A stretch of DNA of 64,000 nt from Trichoderma breve (lineage: Eukaryota > Ascomycota > Sordariomycetes > Hypocreales > Hypocreaceae): positions 930,001 to 994,000 of the forward strand of contig NC_079237.1 in the NCBI RefSeq assembly GCF_028502605.1, in the 5' to 3' direction. The notes beneath the pieces were generated by a model, which saw only the letters and a list, made by a program, of their open reading frames with translations, searched no databases and had not been told where the DNA came from. Numbering within the stretch: position 1 is the stretch's first letter; each line of letters opens with the position of its first letter. Positions 1-9,870 of this stretch are shown piece by piece. Made by a program: the position numbers and the translations under genes.

Positions 1-238
1 CCGGAGGAGCTTCTTTGCGTCGTCTACTGAGGGGAGTTGGACGACACAGAATGGAGACTGTAGAAGGAGAAATGAGGATGTATTTTTGATGAGAGGGTTT
101 GTGTGATGGTGGATTTGGTCTTACCTCACGGTCGTATTCTTTGATTTTGAGATTTAGGTTTTCGATGATTGCGAGGGCTTCGATTTCGGGCACTCGGAAG
201 GACTCGTGCTCGGAAGCAAACTTGATGAGGAAATCCAT
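1..238 (-). CDS. TRM11: tRNA (guanine(10)-N2)-methyltransferase Trm11, N-terminal part (cut by window start)
   Basis: Catalytic subunit of the Trm11-Trm112 complex, which methylates G10 of tRNA in the cytoplasm. Only the N-terminus is present. Exon 1 (125-238) encodes 38 residues starting MDFLIKFASEHESFR. A 67-bp GT-AG intron (58-124) follows, and exon 2 (from 57 to the window edge) continues with SPFCVVQLPS. The pattern of a starting hydrophobic strand, HESFR, PEIEAL and SPF-V-L-PS matches the start of yeast and human Trm11/TRMT11. The catalytic Rossmann domain lies outside the window. The start is the first ATG and agrees with the family N-terminus. The gene is divergent from RPP40, another tRNA-processing gene. 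The identification rests on about 57 residues, but the motif order is specific. Confidence 0.85.
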   Translation of the reverse strand, partial: MDFLIKFASEHESFRVPEIEALAIIENLNLKIKEYDREVRPNPPSHKPSHQKYILISPSTVSILCRPTPLSRRRKEAPP

Positions 239-803
239 TGTGAAGTCTATATTGGGTATAATTTGACGTCTGATTTGTGTGAGTTTAACGGAATGTTTTT
301 GATTTCAGGGTATCATGAATGAAGCCGGGATGTCTCTGTCTAGTATGCAGAAAAATGGAATGAAAATGGCAGTGTCTTATGACTTTTTTGTGCCCTCTTT
401 AACACCAATGGAAGGATGAAATTTCTACAAATAAATAAGAGTTAGTGAGAGGGAACCATTTTGGTTCAGTCAGGAGATATTTACCACAAGTTTATCAAAA
501 TAAGAGAATGAATGAGATTTGTATTTATTTCATCGCCGAGTGTCTATGAAAATTGTAGCCCCGCTACCGTGGTGGAGGAAAAAAATTATGAATTTAGCAT
601 CGCTGCATCTTATCAGGCTGGATGCGGCAGCCACTTACTGGCTTTAGGCGGGTACTTTGTCGCTTGTACCTCCCATCTCACTCTTAGCTTCTGCCTCTAA
701 AAATCGACTGTTGAAACCTCGATCACGCAGCTTTATAGAGCCGACTTTACTCTCCATATACGCATAATTCGTCCATTGAGCATCATATTTGATTGTAGAG
801 GCA
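239..803. promoter_or_regulatory. Divergent TRM11 / RPP40 intergenic region
   Basis: This 565-bp spacer lies between two start codons pointing outward, so it should hold both promoters. No ATG-initiated reading frame with family-like content was found. No clear TATA box was recognised. Confidence 0.5.
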
Positions 804-2177
804 ATGCTGCACCAGGCTCCGTCGATATACCAATCGCCAAAATGCTTCGTCACGTACGGCACGATGGGACACGTCGATCCTAAGCAAATTCCAAGTAAAG
901 GCAAGCCTTGGACGGCCATATCAGATCTCGACTTTATCCACAAGGTCAGTCATTCCTTTGACATAGAGTCTGATATATCATATCATATGAGGTAGCGTTG
1001 CTAATAATAATAATAATTACCAGGTTGACTTGATCATTCCTCAGGACATCTATGAAATTGTTGCCCAGAAGATGGCTGAGCGTGAAGCCCCGGCATATTA
1101 CAGAGTCATCATGACGCTGGGCCAGGTGCTTGAAACCAAGTTTCTCACTCAGTATATCAAGTTAGGTGAGTCTGTTTCTTTCGTCTTGAGTTAGCATCCC
1201 ATCTACTTTCGCGCTCCAAAGCTGATCTGTCGTAGGAAACATCATGATGCTCTCCGAAGGCAAAACGACTATTGGGAATCTATTCACTCTTCGAGAGGGA
1301 AACCTGGACCTATATCTCGATAGAGAGACGTATGAACGCGCTGGTCTTGAAGGAAAGCCTTACGGTAAAAAGGGTGACCGAGGATCTAAGCCCAGATGGA
1401 GTACGTCAATGAACTTTCCGTTGCTCTTTATACACCCGGATGCTAATTCAGGCCTACAGAGGTATCATATAACCTCAGAGAGGAATCCATGCTACATGGG
1501 AGAAAAGGATTCGACAGACTGGTGTATACATGTAAAAATGTATTGAACCAGCCCATGGCATGGCTTGTCTGCAACGCCTCTAAGTCGGGTAAGTGCACAT
1601 ACAAGTACTCTTCATATTGTTCCATGTTGTTATTTGCCTATTTATATAAACTTCATCTATTGGATCTGACACACTACTAGCTATGAGCGTAGATTTATTG
1701 CAGGATCTGAACGCGACAGAAATGACATCTTCACCAACGCTATCCAAAGATACCGGAATCTATCAGATACCCCTCAGGATACCTTCCACAATCCTCGCCC
1801 AAGGAGACCGCGAGGCTCTCGAGTATTCTGCGACAGAGATGTACGAGTGGCTATCACTGGTCCGACTGGAAAGCCCTCGTGTTGTAGCTGGGGATGACAT
1901 CGACCCTTATCTCTCACGATATGCGCCACCAGAGGCAGACAGCACCGCGGCCCAAGTGCAAGTCTGTAAGCTGAGTTGGCAAGGATTCCTATCCTCGAGC
2001 TGGTTGAGGACCCTATTCGTCGATATAGTCACCAACTGCCCCTCGCAATCTTGGTTTGCGCTTAGCGGCACGACCTTTTCTCGCAACATCCTTGGAGGAT
2101 GCAACGAATTGAGTTTTCTTCGGCCCCCAGAGAGCTCGGGAGAATTTCTCATGTGGGAGACCAAAAGTCAGGACTGA
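804..2177 (+). CDS. RPP40: Ribonuclease P/MRP subunit Rpp40
   Basis: Protein subunit of RNase P/MRP, which trims the 5' leader of pre-tRNA and cleaves pre-rRNA in the nucleus and nucleolus. Five exons (804-944, 1024-1165, 1236-1400, 1460-1588, 1681-2177) join in frame to 357 residues. Family features seen in order are an N-terminal APSIYQSPKCFVTYGTMGHV block, then GNIMMLSEGK, LYLDRETYERAGL, LHGRKGFDRLVY and a C-terminal KLSWQGF...WFALSGTTF block ending in MWE. These match the fungal Rpp40 family. All introns are GT-AG. The last acceptor (1679-1680) was chosen because it restores the frame of the conserved C-terminus. The start at 804 puts the family block at residue 5; no other upstream ATG is needed. 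The gene converges on the ankyrin gene, with 14 bp between the stop codons. Confidence 0.88.
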
Positions 2178-2191
2178 GGAAAGATGGGAAC

Positions 2192-2833
2192 TTAGGCTTG
2201 CTTAGACCGCACATTTCGCTCCTCAGACAATCCCTGGTCAAGAAGGGCCTCCTCCACCAGCTTGCGCAGATCCGCCTGGCCCTCAGCCGTATTGAAGTCT
2301 TCTCTCTGGGCCAACTCCTCGATTCTGCGGCGGAACTCGGGATCGAACTCGGCAGGGATGTCCTGCGTCTCGTCCATGGTGCCAACCGTGACCTTCATGC
2401 CTTCTGGGGCATTCTTCATGAACTCAGCTGCGCTGGCCTCGAGCTCCTTGCCAGCCTTTTCGGATTCAACGGTAGCTAGATAGACGGCAACTTCGGGGAA
2501 ATCGCCCTCACCCTCAATCTTTTCTCTTGCTGTCAGCCCTTCCAAGCCTCTGTGCAAGACATCTACACCCAGCTCGACCAGGGCTTTGGCGGCGTCGGTA
2601 GTCTCGACGACGAACAGGGCAGTCTCGTTGTCTTCGTCCTTGAGGTTGACGTCGACCTTGAATTCCTGGATCAATGTTCGAAGCAGATCTAGGTGGTTGT
2701 AGCTGGCGGCGGCATGGACAAGCGAGTATCCGTGTTCGTCCTGGCCTGATGCCAACTCGGGCTTTTCTCGAAGAAGAGGCAGCAGCGCGGGGCTGTTGTC
2801 AGCTGCCAGGAGGAAAGGGTTTGACGACGCCAT
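2192..2833 (-). CDS. Small ankyrin-repeat protein, YCR051W-like
   Basis: Single exon, 213 residues. Ankyrin repeats occupy roughly residues 5-110: a first helix pair around NPFLLAADNSPALLPLLRE, a clear repeat with GYSLVHAAASYNHLDLLRTLI, and a third with NETALFVVETTDAAKALVELGVD. The C-terminal half is acidic and helical and carries no recognised domain. Size and layout resemble the small uncharacterised ankyrin proteins YCR051W of budding yeast and P1E11.10 of fission yeast. A protein-protein adaptor role is likely, but the partner is unknown. The start is a clean ATG in a good fungal context. Its 3' end abuts RPP40, so the two mRNAs probably overlap antisense. Confidence 0.8.
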   Translation of the reverse strand: MASSNPFLLAADNSPALLPLLREKPELASGQDEHGYSLVHAAASYNHLDLLRTLIQEFKVDVNLKDEDNETALFVVETTDAAKALVELGVDVLHRGLEGLTAREKIEGEGDFPEVAVYLATVESEKAGKELEASAAEFMKNAPEGMKVTVGTMDETQDIPAEFDPEFRRRIEELAQREDFNTAEGQADLRKLVEEALLDQGLSEERNVRSKQA

Positions 2834-3770
2834 GAGGATCTTTGGGTCGAAGCTGGGGCGCGGTATTCGGTAATGGGGGTCTATCTGTGTAGCTTGATGA
2901 ATGATTGAAGCTTTACTTGCGCAGATGATGTTTGTTGGTCGGTGCTTGGATTTGATTTGGCAGCTATGGGGTAGAATTTTTGTCCAGAAAAATTGAGCAC
3001 CTCAGTCCAAAGTTGCCCCTCCCCCACCATGCAGGTGACATCCATCAATTCGACTACCCGGGCTGCCTAATGGCTGAAGTGTAGCCGCTGTAACTCAGGG
3101 CTAGGGGCCGTTGTAGCCGGCTTTTTTACTGAGCTCCATCGCTAGAGGCCAAGCGGCTCAGCAGGCACCAGGCGATCTACAAGCGTCGGGCACTTGCCCA
3201 CTGACCCCACACAAAGAGCTAAAAGAATTCATCGTGTGTTGGAAAGAGATCAACACCTGAGGAACCCAGAAACTTTCACCTCTGCCACTATCCGATCCGA
3301 TTCAAGGACTCAAAGCAGATCCCGGTCGATTCTCCCTCTGACCTCTGGTTGGTCAGTGCATGATATTAGCCTTTCGGTGAGGAGTAATTCTGTGCTTAGT
3401 CTGCGTCTGACTCACCAAACTTACAGGGCTGAGTAAAAAGAGGGCAGTGTTTGGTGCAACTAGCCGCCAGGATATTACTGCCAAGGGTAGCCGTGTGTGC
3501 CTTGTTTGCATCGAAGAGGGAGACGAGCTGAACCGGTATTAATACGACGGCATAGCTCTGGTAGAAAGTTGGATCATCAAGCATTTCTCGTTGTCGTGGA
3601 TCAGCTCTAGAAGCTCAAGGTAGCCGGGGAAACAACAGTGTATGACCTTTGCACTACGATTTGGACATTCGTCTTACGGCTTCCTATCTCACAACTTCTC
3701 AATCCCCATCTACAACTACGTCATTCAAACAGCCTGGTTGATCAGCACAGACAAGTTCCAAAGAGCAAAA
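2834..3770. promoter_or_regulatory. Divergent promoter region of the ankyrin gene and TRL1
   Basis: This 937-bp spacer lies between two outward-facing starts. The heptamer GTAGCCG occurs twice within about 40 bp near 3080-3120. The frame upstream of TRL1 stays open from an earlier ATG at 3642, but that stretch is not conserved-looking and is taken as 5' leader. Confidence 0.45.
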
Positions 3771-6216
3771 ATGGCTGCTCCGTACGTGGAGCAGGATGTG
3801 TCGGCTGTCTCTCAGATGCTTTCAGCTCTGGAGGCAGCCCGAAAAGACAAACGACATGGTGGATTTTCCTGCAAAAAGACTACTTTCAAGATCAAGTCCT
3901 CTCGAGATGGCATCGAGGTCGACTCTTGGAGAATGCAGGACTGGGACTACAAGAAGAAGGGCCTTCCCACATATGCCCGCGGCCTCTTTACCACAAAAAC
4001 CAGCAGAAACGTTCCAGAAATTGCAGTCAGAGGCTACGACAAATTCTTCAATGTCAACGAAGTGAACGAGACTAAATGGGACGTGGTTCTCAAGAATACA
4101 AAGGGGCCGTACGAGTTGACGCTCAAGGAGAACGGCTGCATCATCTTCGTAGCTGGCCTCGAAGACGACACCCTCCTCGTTTGCAGCAAGCATTCCACTG
4201 GTGACCGCAGCGATGTCGAGCTTAGCCATGCGCGTGCCGGAGAGATCCGACTAGAGAAGCAGCTGGCTGCCGTTGGCAAGACCAAGGAGGACTTGGCACG
4301 AGAGCTGCGTTCCCGAAACATCACTGCTGTAGCAGAGCTTTGCGACGACTCGTTTGAAGAGCATATTCTGGCCTATGAGAATGATAAAGCTGGACTTTAC
4401 CTTCACGGCATTAACCTCAACCTTCCCGAGTTTGCAACCTACCCAAGCAACCTAGTCCAAGAATTTGCGGACCGATGGGGGTTCATCAAGACGGATCTGC
4501 TGGTGATGGAGGATGTGAACGAGGTAAAGACATTTTTGGAGGATGTGGCCAAGACGGGGTCATATTCAGGTCGTGATGTCGAGGGCTTCGTCATCCGATG
4601 CAAAATGTCCCGCAATCATACTGCACTGCCCTACCAAGACTGGTTTTTCAAGTTCAAGTTCGAGGAGCCTTATTTGATGTACAGACAGTGGCGCGAATGC
4701 ACAAAGGCCATGATTTCTGGAAAACAACCCAAATTTAAGAAGCACATCAAAATCACCGAGGAATATCTCACCTATGCTAAAAAGCAGCTTGTCGCCAACC
4801 CGAATTTGTCCAAACTCTACAACCAAAACCACGGCATCATCAAGCTACGGGACGACTTCCTTGCATACAAGAACATCAAGGGATCAGATGCCGCCAACCT
4901 CGACCTTTTGGATCGTGTAGTGATGTCGGAAGTCACTAAGGATGTAATCCTGGCACCCATTGCCACCATTGGTTGCGGAAAGACTACCTTGGCGCTGGCT
5001 CTAAAGCATCTTTTTGGCTGGGGCCACATCCAGAACGACAACATTTCGGGCAAGGGACGGCCGCCGAGGTTTGTCAAGGCCCTAATGGATGAGTTGAAGG
5101 AGCACCCAGTTGTTTATGCAGACCGAAACAATGCACAGAGGCACGAGAGAAAGCAGCTTATCGGTGATGTCAAGGCACAGAATGTGGAATCACGAATCGT
5201 ATGCTTGAATTTCCGACACGATGAAGAGACAATTGATGAGATCCGCCGGATCACTCAAGATCGTATCATTGAGCGAGGAGACAACCACCAGACGATCCAT
5301 GCGGCGACTGATAAGGATAAATATTTAGACGTCATGGAGGGATTTATCAAGCGATTTGAAGAATGCAACCCCAATTCTCCCCCGGACGCAGGCTTCGACC
5401 TGGTCATTGATCTGGATCCCACGGCTGGCAGCAGAGTGAACTTGGAAACCCTTGTCAATGAACTTCATCTGTCTCTGCCAAATGTGGTCAAGGAAGTGCC
5501 AAGCCCCGAGAAGCTCGACGAGGCCATGGAATATGCGCTTGCATACGCTCCCGACTTTAAGCACACCATTCCCGACAGAGGTGGCAAGAAAGACGCCAAG
5601 CAAGGACAGCGACAGCAGCAGCCGGCACAACCAAAGAAGAAGGGACTCGAGTACATGTCTGTGCATGTGGGAAGAGATCAGATTGACAAGGTCCTTGACA
5701 AGGCATTCAAGGGGGTCGGTCCGGAAATATCGCGATTCTTCTGGCAGCTCAAGAATACAAGAAGAGTGCAGCGCCAGTTCCACGTCACGCTGATGCACAG
5801 GGCGACGGCGGCACAGTACCCGGAGTTGTGGAAACGATATACCGAGCTTCATGAAGCTGCAGGTGGTGGTGACGCTATCCTTGGCGAATGCGACGTGTTA
5901 CTCGAACGGGTAAGTTGATATATATCATTGTGAAACTCAAGTCCATATAACTAACCCTTTTTGATAGGTTGTTTTCGATGATCGCATCATGGCTATTGTT
6001 GTCCGCCTTTTCGACGAGGAGAACAAGTGGGAGTGCGTGAATAAGGTTGCGCACATCACGGTGGGAACGCGAGATGCCGCGGTGAAGCCGAAGGAGAGCA
6101 ACGATTTGCTGGCCAAGTGGTTGGAAGTTGGCGCCGGTAACGAGGGGATTCAGGAGGTGGTGTTTGCCGATAAACCGACGCTCAAGGGACAGGTCAAGGG
6201 AGTTACATCTCGGTGA
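3771..6216 (+). CDS. TRL1: Fungal tRNA ligase (ligase-kinase-phosphodiesterase)
   Basis: Seals tRNA half-molecules after intron removal, and also HAC1-type mRNA in the unfolded protein response. Exons 3771-5909 and 5968-6216 give 795 residues, the usual fungal size. The ligase domain holds nucleotidyl-transfer motif I, KENGC, with Lys119 as the expected AMP acceptor, then VEGFVIR and KFKF (motifs IV and V). The central polynucleotide-kinase domain has the P-loop GCGKTT at about 401-406. The C-terminal cyclic-phosphodiesterase domain has two HxT motifs, His671 (HVTL) and His742 (HITV); the second is in exon 2. All three activities therefore look intact. The chosen Met is the second in-frame ATG; the first at 3642 would add 43 unconserved residues. 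It is the third tRNA-maturation gene within 6 kb. Confidence 0.93.
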
Positions 6217-6679
6217 GGGAAGATGAGCATAGCTGTATCATTGAGGCAGGCGTTTTGCAGTGGGAACAAGGAAAAAAGAAGGATGATAGAAAACGGCAAA
6301 TGTATGCCGAATTGACATGATGATGCGCTTTATACTGTATGTATACCCACTCGACTGAGCGAGCCTAGAAATACTTTATATACATTTCATGTAAGAGGTA
6401 GCACTTTGTCCCATTAAGGGCAGACGGTGTAATTTTGAGGACCCTCGACACGTCTCAACATGTTTATATGCAAAGAGGGATAAGAAATATGACGGGGCAA
6501 TTCAATTGGGCCATGCTCAGCTGGAGAGACCTTGAGAAAGGGGTATAAGTAGTAGGGACAGAACGTGTATCAAAACAGGGTCCAATAACATCAATACAAT
6601 GAGAACCAAAAACCAAAACCAGCCATACCAAACCAAACCGCCAAACCAGAGAGAAAAAGGGAAATGTGTACACAATGTT
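6217..6679. other. Convergent 3' region between TRL1 and the UPF0132 gene
   Basis: A 463-bp stretch between two stop codons. It is AT-rich with A-runs and presumably holds both polyadenylation zones. No gene was recognised. Confidence 0.5.
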
Positions 6680-7465
6680 TTACTCGTCGTCTAGGAATCT
6701 GCTAGCTATCCTTCCGAAGAAGGGAACCTCGAACCTGTGATTTGGGTTGTTAGCTTCGATGATTTTGGGGTCTTATTAGATGTTGACCGTTGGATCACTA
6801 ACCTGTCTAGTATCTCTGCGTCTTGATATGCTTTGAAGGAGAGGAATCCAATCAGGACAAGGTCGGCAATGAAGATGAGCCAGCTTAGGAACGAAGACCA
6901 AGATAATAGGACGTGGAAGACCATGACGGCTGTGAAGAGGAGGGCAGACTGCCAGGCGTGGAATCTACATACAGACTCGGTGTTAGTCTCAATGCGCTCT
7001 TTCAAAGATAAAGATCAGAGCAAAGACAGCAGCATGTATATAATATACATACCTGACGTAGTCGCTATTCCTCTCCAAGATCAAGAGTATAACAGCCCCA
7101 ACAGGCGGAAACGCCAAATACGCCAAGCAGGCCTCGTAATCCAGCCTCAAGCCCAGACTCGTATCGAACTCGCTAATCTCGGCGGGATATGCGCCCGGCA
7201 TGGGCGTTCCCCCTCCAGCACTGCCGCTGCCGAAGCCCCAGAGCCCGCTGCCGGACAATGCGCCGTGAGCGCTGGCGGCGCCGTCGAGGTCGCCGCTCCA
7301 GGCGCGCTGGGGTTGAGGATGTTGGAGGGGAGGCGGGCTGCGGGCGGAAGAGGCGATTGCGGAGGGGGAGAAGGGGCGGCGGGAGATGTCGGCGGAGGCG
7401 CGCGGGGAGGAGATTGGGGAGCGGGCGTGCTCGGGGGGCGAGGATTGGTAGGGTGCGAAATCCAT
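6680..7465 (-). CDS. UPF0132/DUF4870-type small membrane protein
   Basis: Exons 7053-7465, 6803-6964 and 6680-6734 join to 209 residues. The first 95 or so residues are disordered and rich in Ser, Pro, Ala and Gly. The conserved part then begins at LGLRLDYEACLAYL. Three hydrophobic segments follow: YLAFPPVGAVILLILE, then WQSALLFTAVMVFHVLL and FLSWLIFIADLVLIGFL. The tail VPFFGRIASRFLDDE matches the terminal motif of fungal UPF0132 proteins. Both introns are GT-AG and phase 2. The molecular function of the family is unknown. The ATG at 7465 was preferred; the open frame further upstream starts only with a non-ATG codon. Confidence 0.8.
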
Positions 7466-8316
7466 GGTTGTGGTTTTGGTTTGGTGATGTTGTTGTGTGG
7501 TGTTTTGAAGGGAGAGGAGAGATGTGTATGTCGAGAGGAGGCGGAGGGGAGCGAACGAGGAAAAGATAAGATGAATGGCTAGAACGATACGGCTACTATT
7601 ATTGAGGCATGCGATCCTGTGGAAGATCTGTCGAGTGAGGGCTTTTGCTGGAACTGCGAGGGCACAGATGCCTTTTTTGGAGGAGAGGGACACGAGAGAG
7701 AGACGAATGCATATGCATGCTGTTTAGAGTGGAGGTTGGTTTTGGGCAAGGGCATCACATGAGCCTGTTGCGATTGGATGTTTTTTCGGGGTGCAAGGGT
7801 CGAGCTGCTACCTAAAACGGCGGGTCTGGGATGAGCTACAGCTATAGCTTACAGGGCTTGATGGGCGCTGGAGGTTGATTGTTGGTGGGGATGGGCCTAG
7901 CTTCAAGTGGGATTTGGTATGGAGCATTGGCGATTATACATTGAGGCCGGCTTACATGGGATAGAGTGGAGGGCTTATAAGTGTATGATGATCAAGAGTG
8001 AAGAAATAAACATTAAAGTGTGTATTCCCGCGTGAGAATCTTATTTGGAGCTCATCCCGGCGTCGATGCAACCTGTCGAGTGAAAGACAGCAACAAATAG
8101 AAGAGATCGCCCATGTAGTTTGGAATGTCCATGATCTCAATCTACATTCGCAATTCAGATAAACACACACACACATGTTTCAATGGCTTTCTTTGCTCAT
8201 TTCTATGAATACATCCTCCATAGTGTACACGTATAATACTTTTTTACATCCCTTTATCCAAACCGCTGTCTTGTCTTTTTCTTTTTTAGTCTTGTTCGTT
8301 TCCATCATACACACAT
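7466..8316. other. Promoter of the UPF0132 gene and 3' region of uL10m
   Basis: An 851-bp spacer between two genes on the minus strand. It includes a short CA microsatellite near 8163-8174. The plus-strand open frame over 6833-7582 is an artefact of the GC-rich exon opposite. No separate gene was seen. Confidence 0.45.
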
Positions 8317-9327
8317 CTAAGAAGATGTAGGCGCGTCTCCCTTTGACTCTCCCTCCAACTGCTCCTTTCGTCCCTCCAAAGCCAGCCACAGACTGCGGCT
8401 GCCACCCTCCAGTGTAGATGTGATGCCCAAACCAGCGCCCTGCAAAATGGCCACGAGCTGGGCACGGAGACCATCAATGCCGCCTTCAATACCACCGACC
8501 CAGTGGACACCAGCCTGGTCAAAGACTTTGCCTTCGATGCGTCCTCCTATCAGCATCAGCTTCGCAAGGCCGTTCTGGAAAATGGGATCGTAGTATCCGG
8601 GGTTCTTCTTTCGTGTAGGCGCAGGGAATTTTCCGGGGACCGGAGCAAGGACGCTCAGTGCCGCTGCAACGTGCGCTGGAGACACGGCAGGAATGATGAG
8701 GCCGGCCAAGGGGCCAACCATGAGAGGCTCGATCTGGGCATAGGCGGACTCGGGTGAGATTTCAGCATTCTTGACTTGCTCATAAGCAGCCTCGGACAGA
8801 TCGTGAACAATGGGGCCCTTGGATGTTCGTTTCGTAGATGTCGATGAGGCTGCGACCTCGGGATTGTAGAATTCCACCAATTTCAGTGCCACGTTCAACA
8901 TGTTGGTCCTCAACACTTGCAGCTGTACTCTCGGAGACAAGTTCAGAGGTTCGGCACCCGGTGCGGCGGTCATCGGTGCAACTCCATCCAGGGCTTTTTT
9001 CAACTCTCTCCTTACAGCAGCCCATTCCACTGCTGTGAGATTGCTGTGCTGGAAGAACAGGATGAGGGGCGTGGTGCGGAGGAGTGAAGTGTAGGTTCGG
9101 ATCATCTGACTCTTTCGGGTATCAATTGGTCGAGCGCTGGGCGGTTTCGTCGCGGGAGCAAAGTCAATTGGCGGCTGGGCGCCTTCGGGGACGGCTCGCA
9201 GGCCAGGCGATGCATGTTGAGCATCTGATGTCGAGAAGTTGTGAGCAAAAGCCCCTCGCACATGTGTCGCTTCTACGCTGAGCCGTCGCAGGCATGGCCG
9301 GGCCGCCCGGCTTAGTATTCTGGTCAT
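8317..9327 (-). CDS. MRPL11: Mitochondrial large-subunit ribosomal protein uL10m (YmL11-type)
   Basis: Component of the mitochondrial 54S ribosomal stalk base. Single exon, 336 residues from the ATG at 9327. The N-terminus (MTRILSRAARPCLRRLS) is basic and rich in Arg, Ser and Ala, as expected of a mitochondrial presequence. The uL10 core begins near KSQMIRTYTSLLRTTPLILFF and includes LTAVEWAAVRRELKKAL; it matches fungal MRPL11. A C-terminal extension contains YYDPIFQNGLAKLMLIGGRIEG. The frame is open upstream to 9435, but without an ATG, so the leader there is treated as untranslated. The gene is divergent from RPT5. Confidence 0.8.
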   Translation of the reverse strand: MTRILSRAARPCLRRLSVEATHVRGAFAHNFSTSDAQHASPGLRAVPEGAQPPIDFAPATKPPSARPIDTRKSQMIRTYTSLLRTTPLILFFQHSNLTAVEWAAVRRELKKALDGVAPMTAAPGAEPLNLSPRVQLQVLRTNMLNVALKLVEFYNPEVAASSTSTKRTSKGPIVHDLSEAAYEQVKNAEISPESAYAQIEPLMVGPLAGLIIPAVSPAHVAAALSVLAPVPGKFPAPTRKKNPGYYDPIFQNGLAKLMLIGGRIEGKVFDQAGVHWVGGIEGGIDGLRAQLVAILQGAGLGITSTLEGGSRSLWLALEGRKEQLEGESKGDAPTSS

Positions 9328-9870
9328 TCTGCCTTGATCAGCTTCTGCTTGCAATCGATGCAGATTATGGCGAGGCAAACCTACTTGTGTAGATCTAGGT
9401 CGACTGCGACTCGATTTCGACCAGAATCTTGACATGCGAACATTGAACTTTCAATCAAGGTCCCACCCGAATGGGCTGGTCTCGGATCAACTCGCCGCCG
9501 CTCCGAGGGTGAAATTGTCATCAAAGTACCTGCATGTACAGAGGGGCACTCGGATGCGCAGCTGACTACTAAAAAATCCCCAGCAGGTACCCTGCAGTAC
9601 TTTGCCGCATATGCTACCAGGCACCCAGACTGATTGCGCGCGACTCGACTTGCTTGCTGCCCTGCAGCTTCAACCTGTAAGCTGGCCAGCAACTACCGGA
9701 GCCACACTCCTTCTACTGCATTCTACACAGCGCCAACCCCGATATATCCATTGTTTACTTGTATTTCCAATCCTTCCTTTGCACGACTCCCCTGTCCATT
9801 CCCTCAATACTCTCGCAACCGCCGATCTATCCAGCTTAGACTCAGTTCCAGCTGAGGGCCTGCTGCCACC
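9328..9870. promoter_or_regulatory. Divergent uL10m / RPT5 promoter
   Basis: A 543-bp spacer between a mitochondrial ribosomal gene and a proteasome gene, both needed constitutively. The stretch 9740-9860 is pyrimidine-rich on the plus strand, typical of a fungal leader before RPT5. No exact proteasome-associated control element was identified by eye. Confidence 0.45.

Noticed and set aside
6833..7582. 249-codon plus-strand frame opposite the UPF0132 exon
   Set aside because: It is Gly/Ala/Arg-rich, has no domain and mirrors a well-supported spliced gene on the other strand.
9328..9435. N-terminal extension of the uL10m frame by 36 codons
   Set aside because: It has no ATG start, and the downstream ATG at 9327 begins a good mitochondrial presequence.
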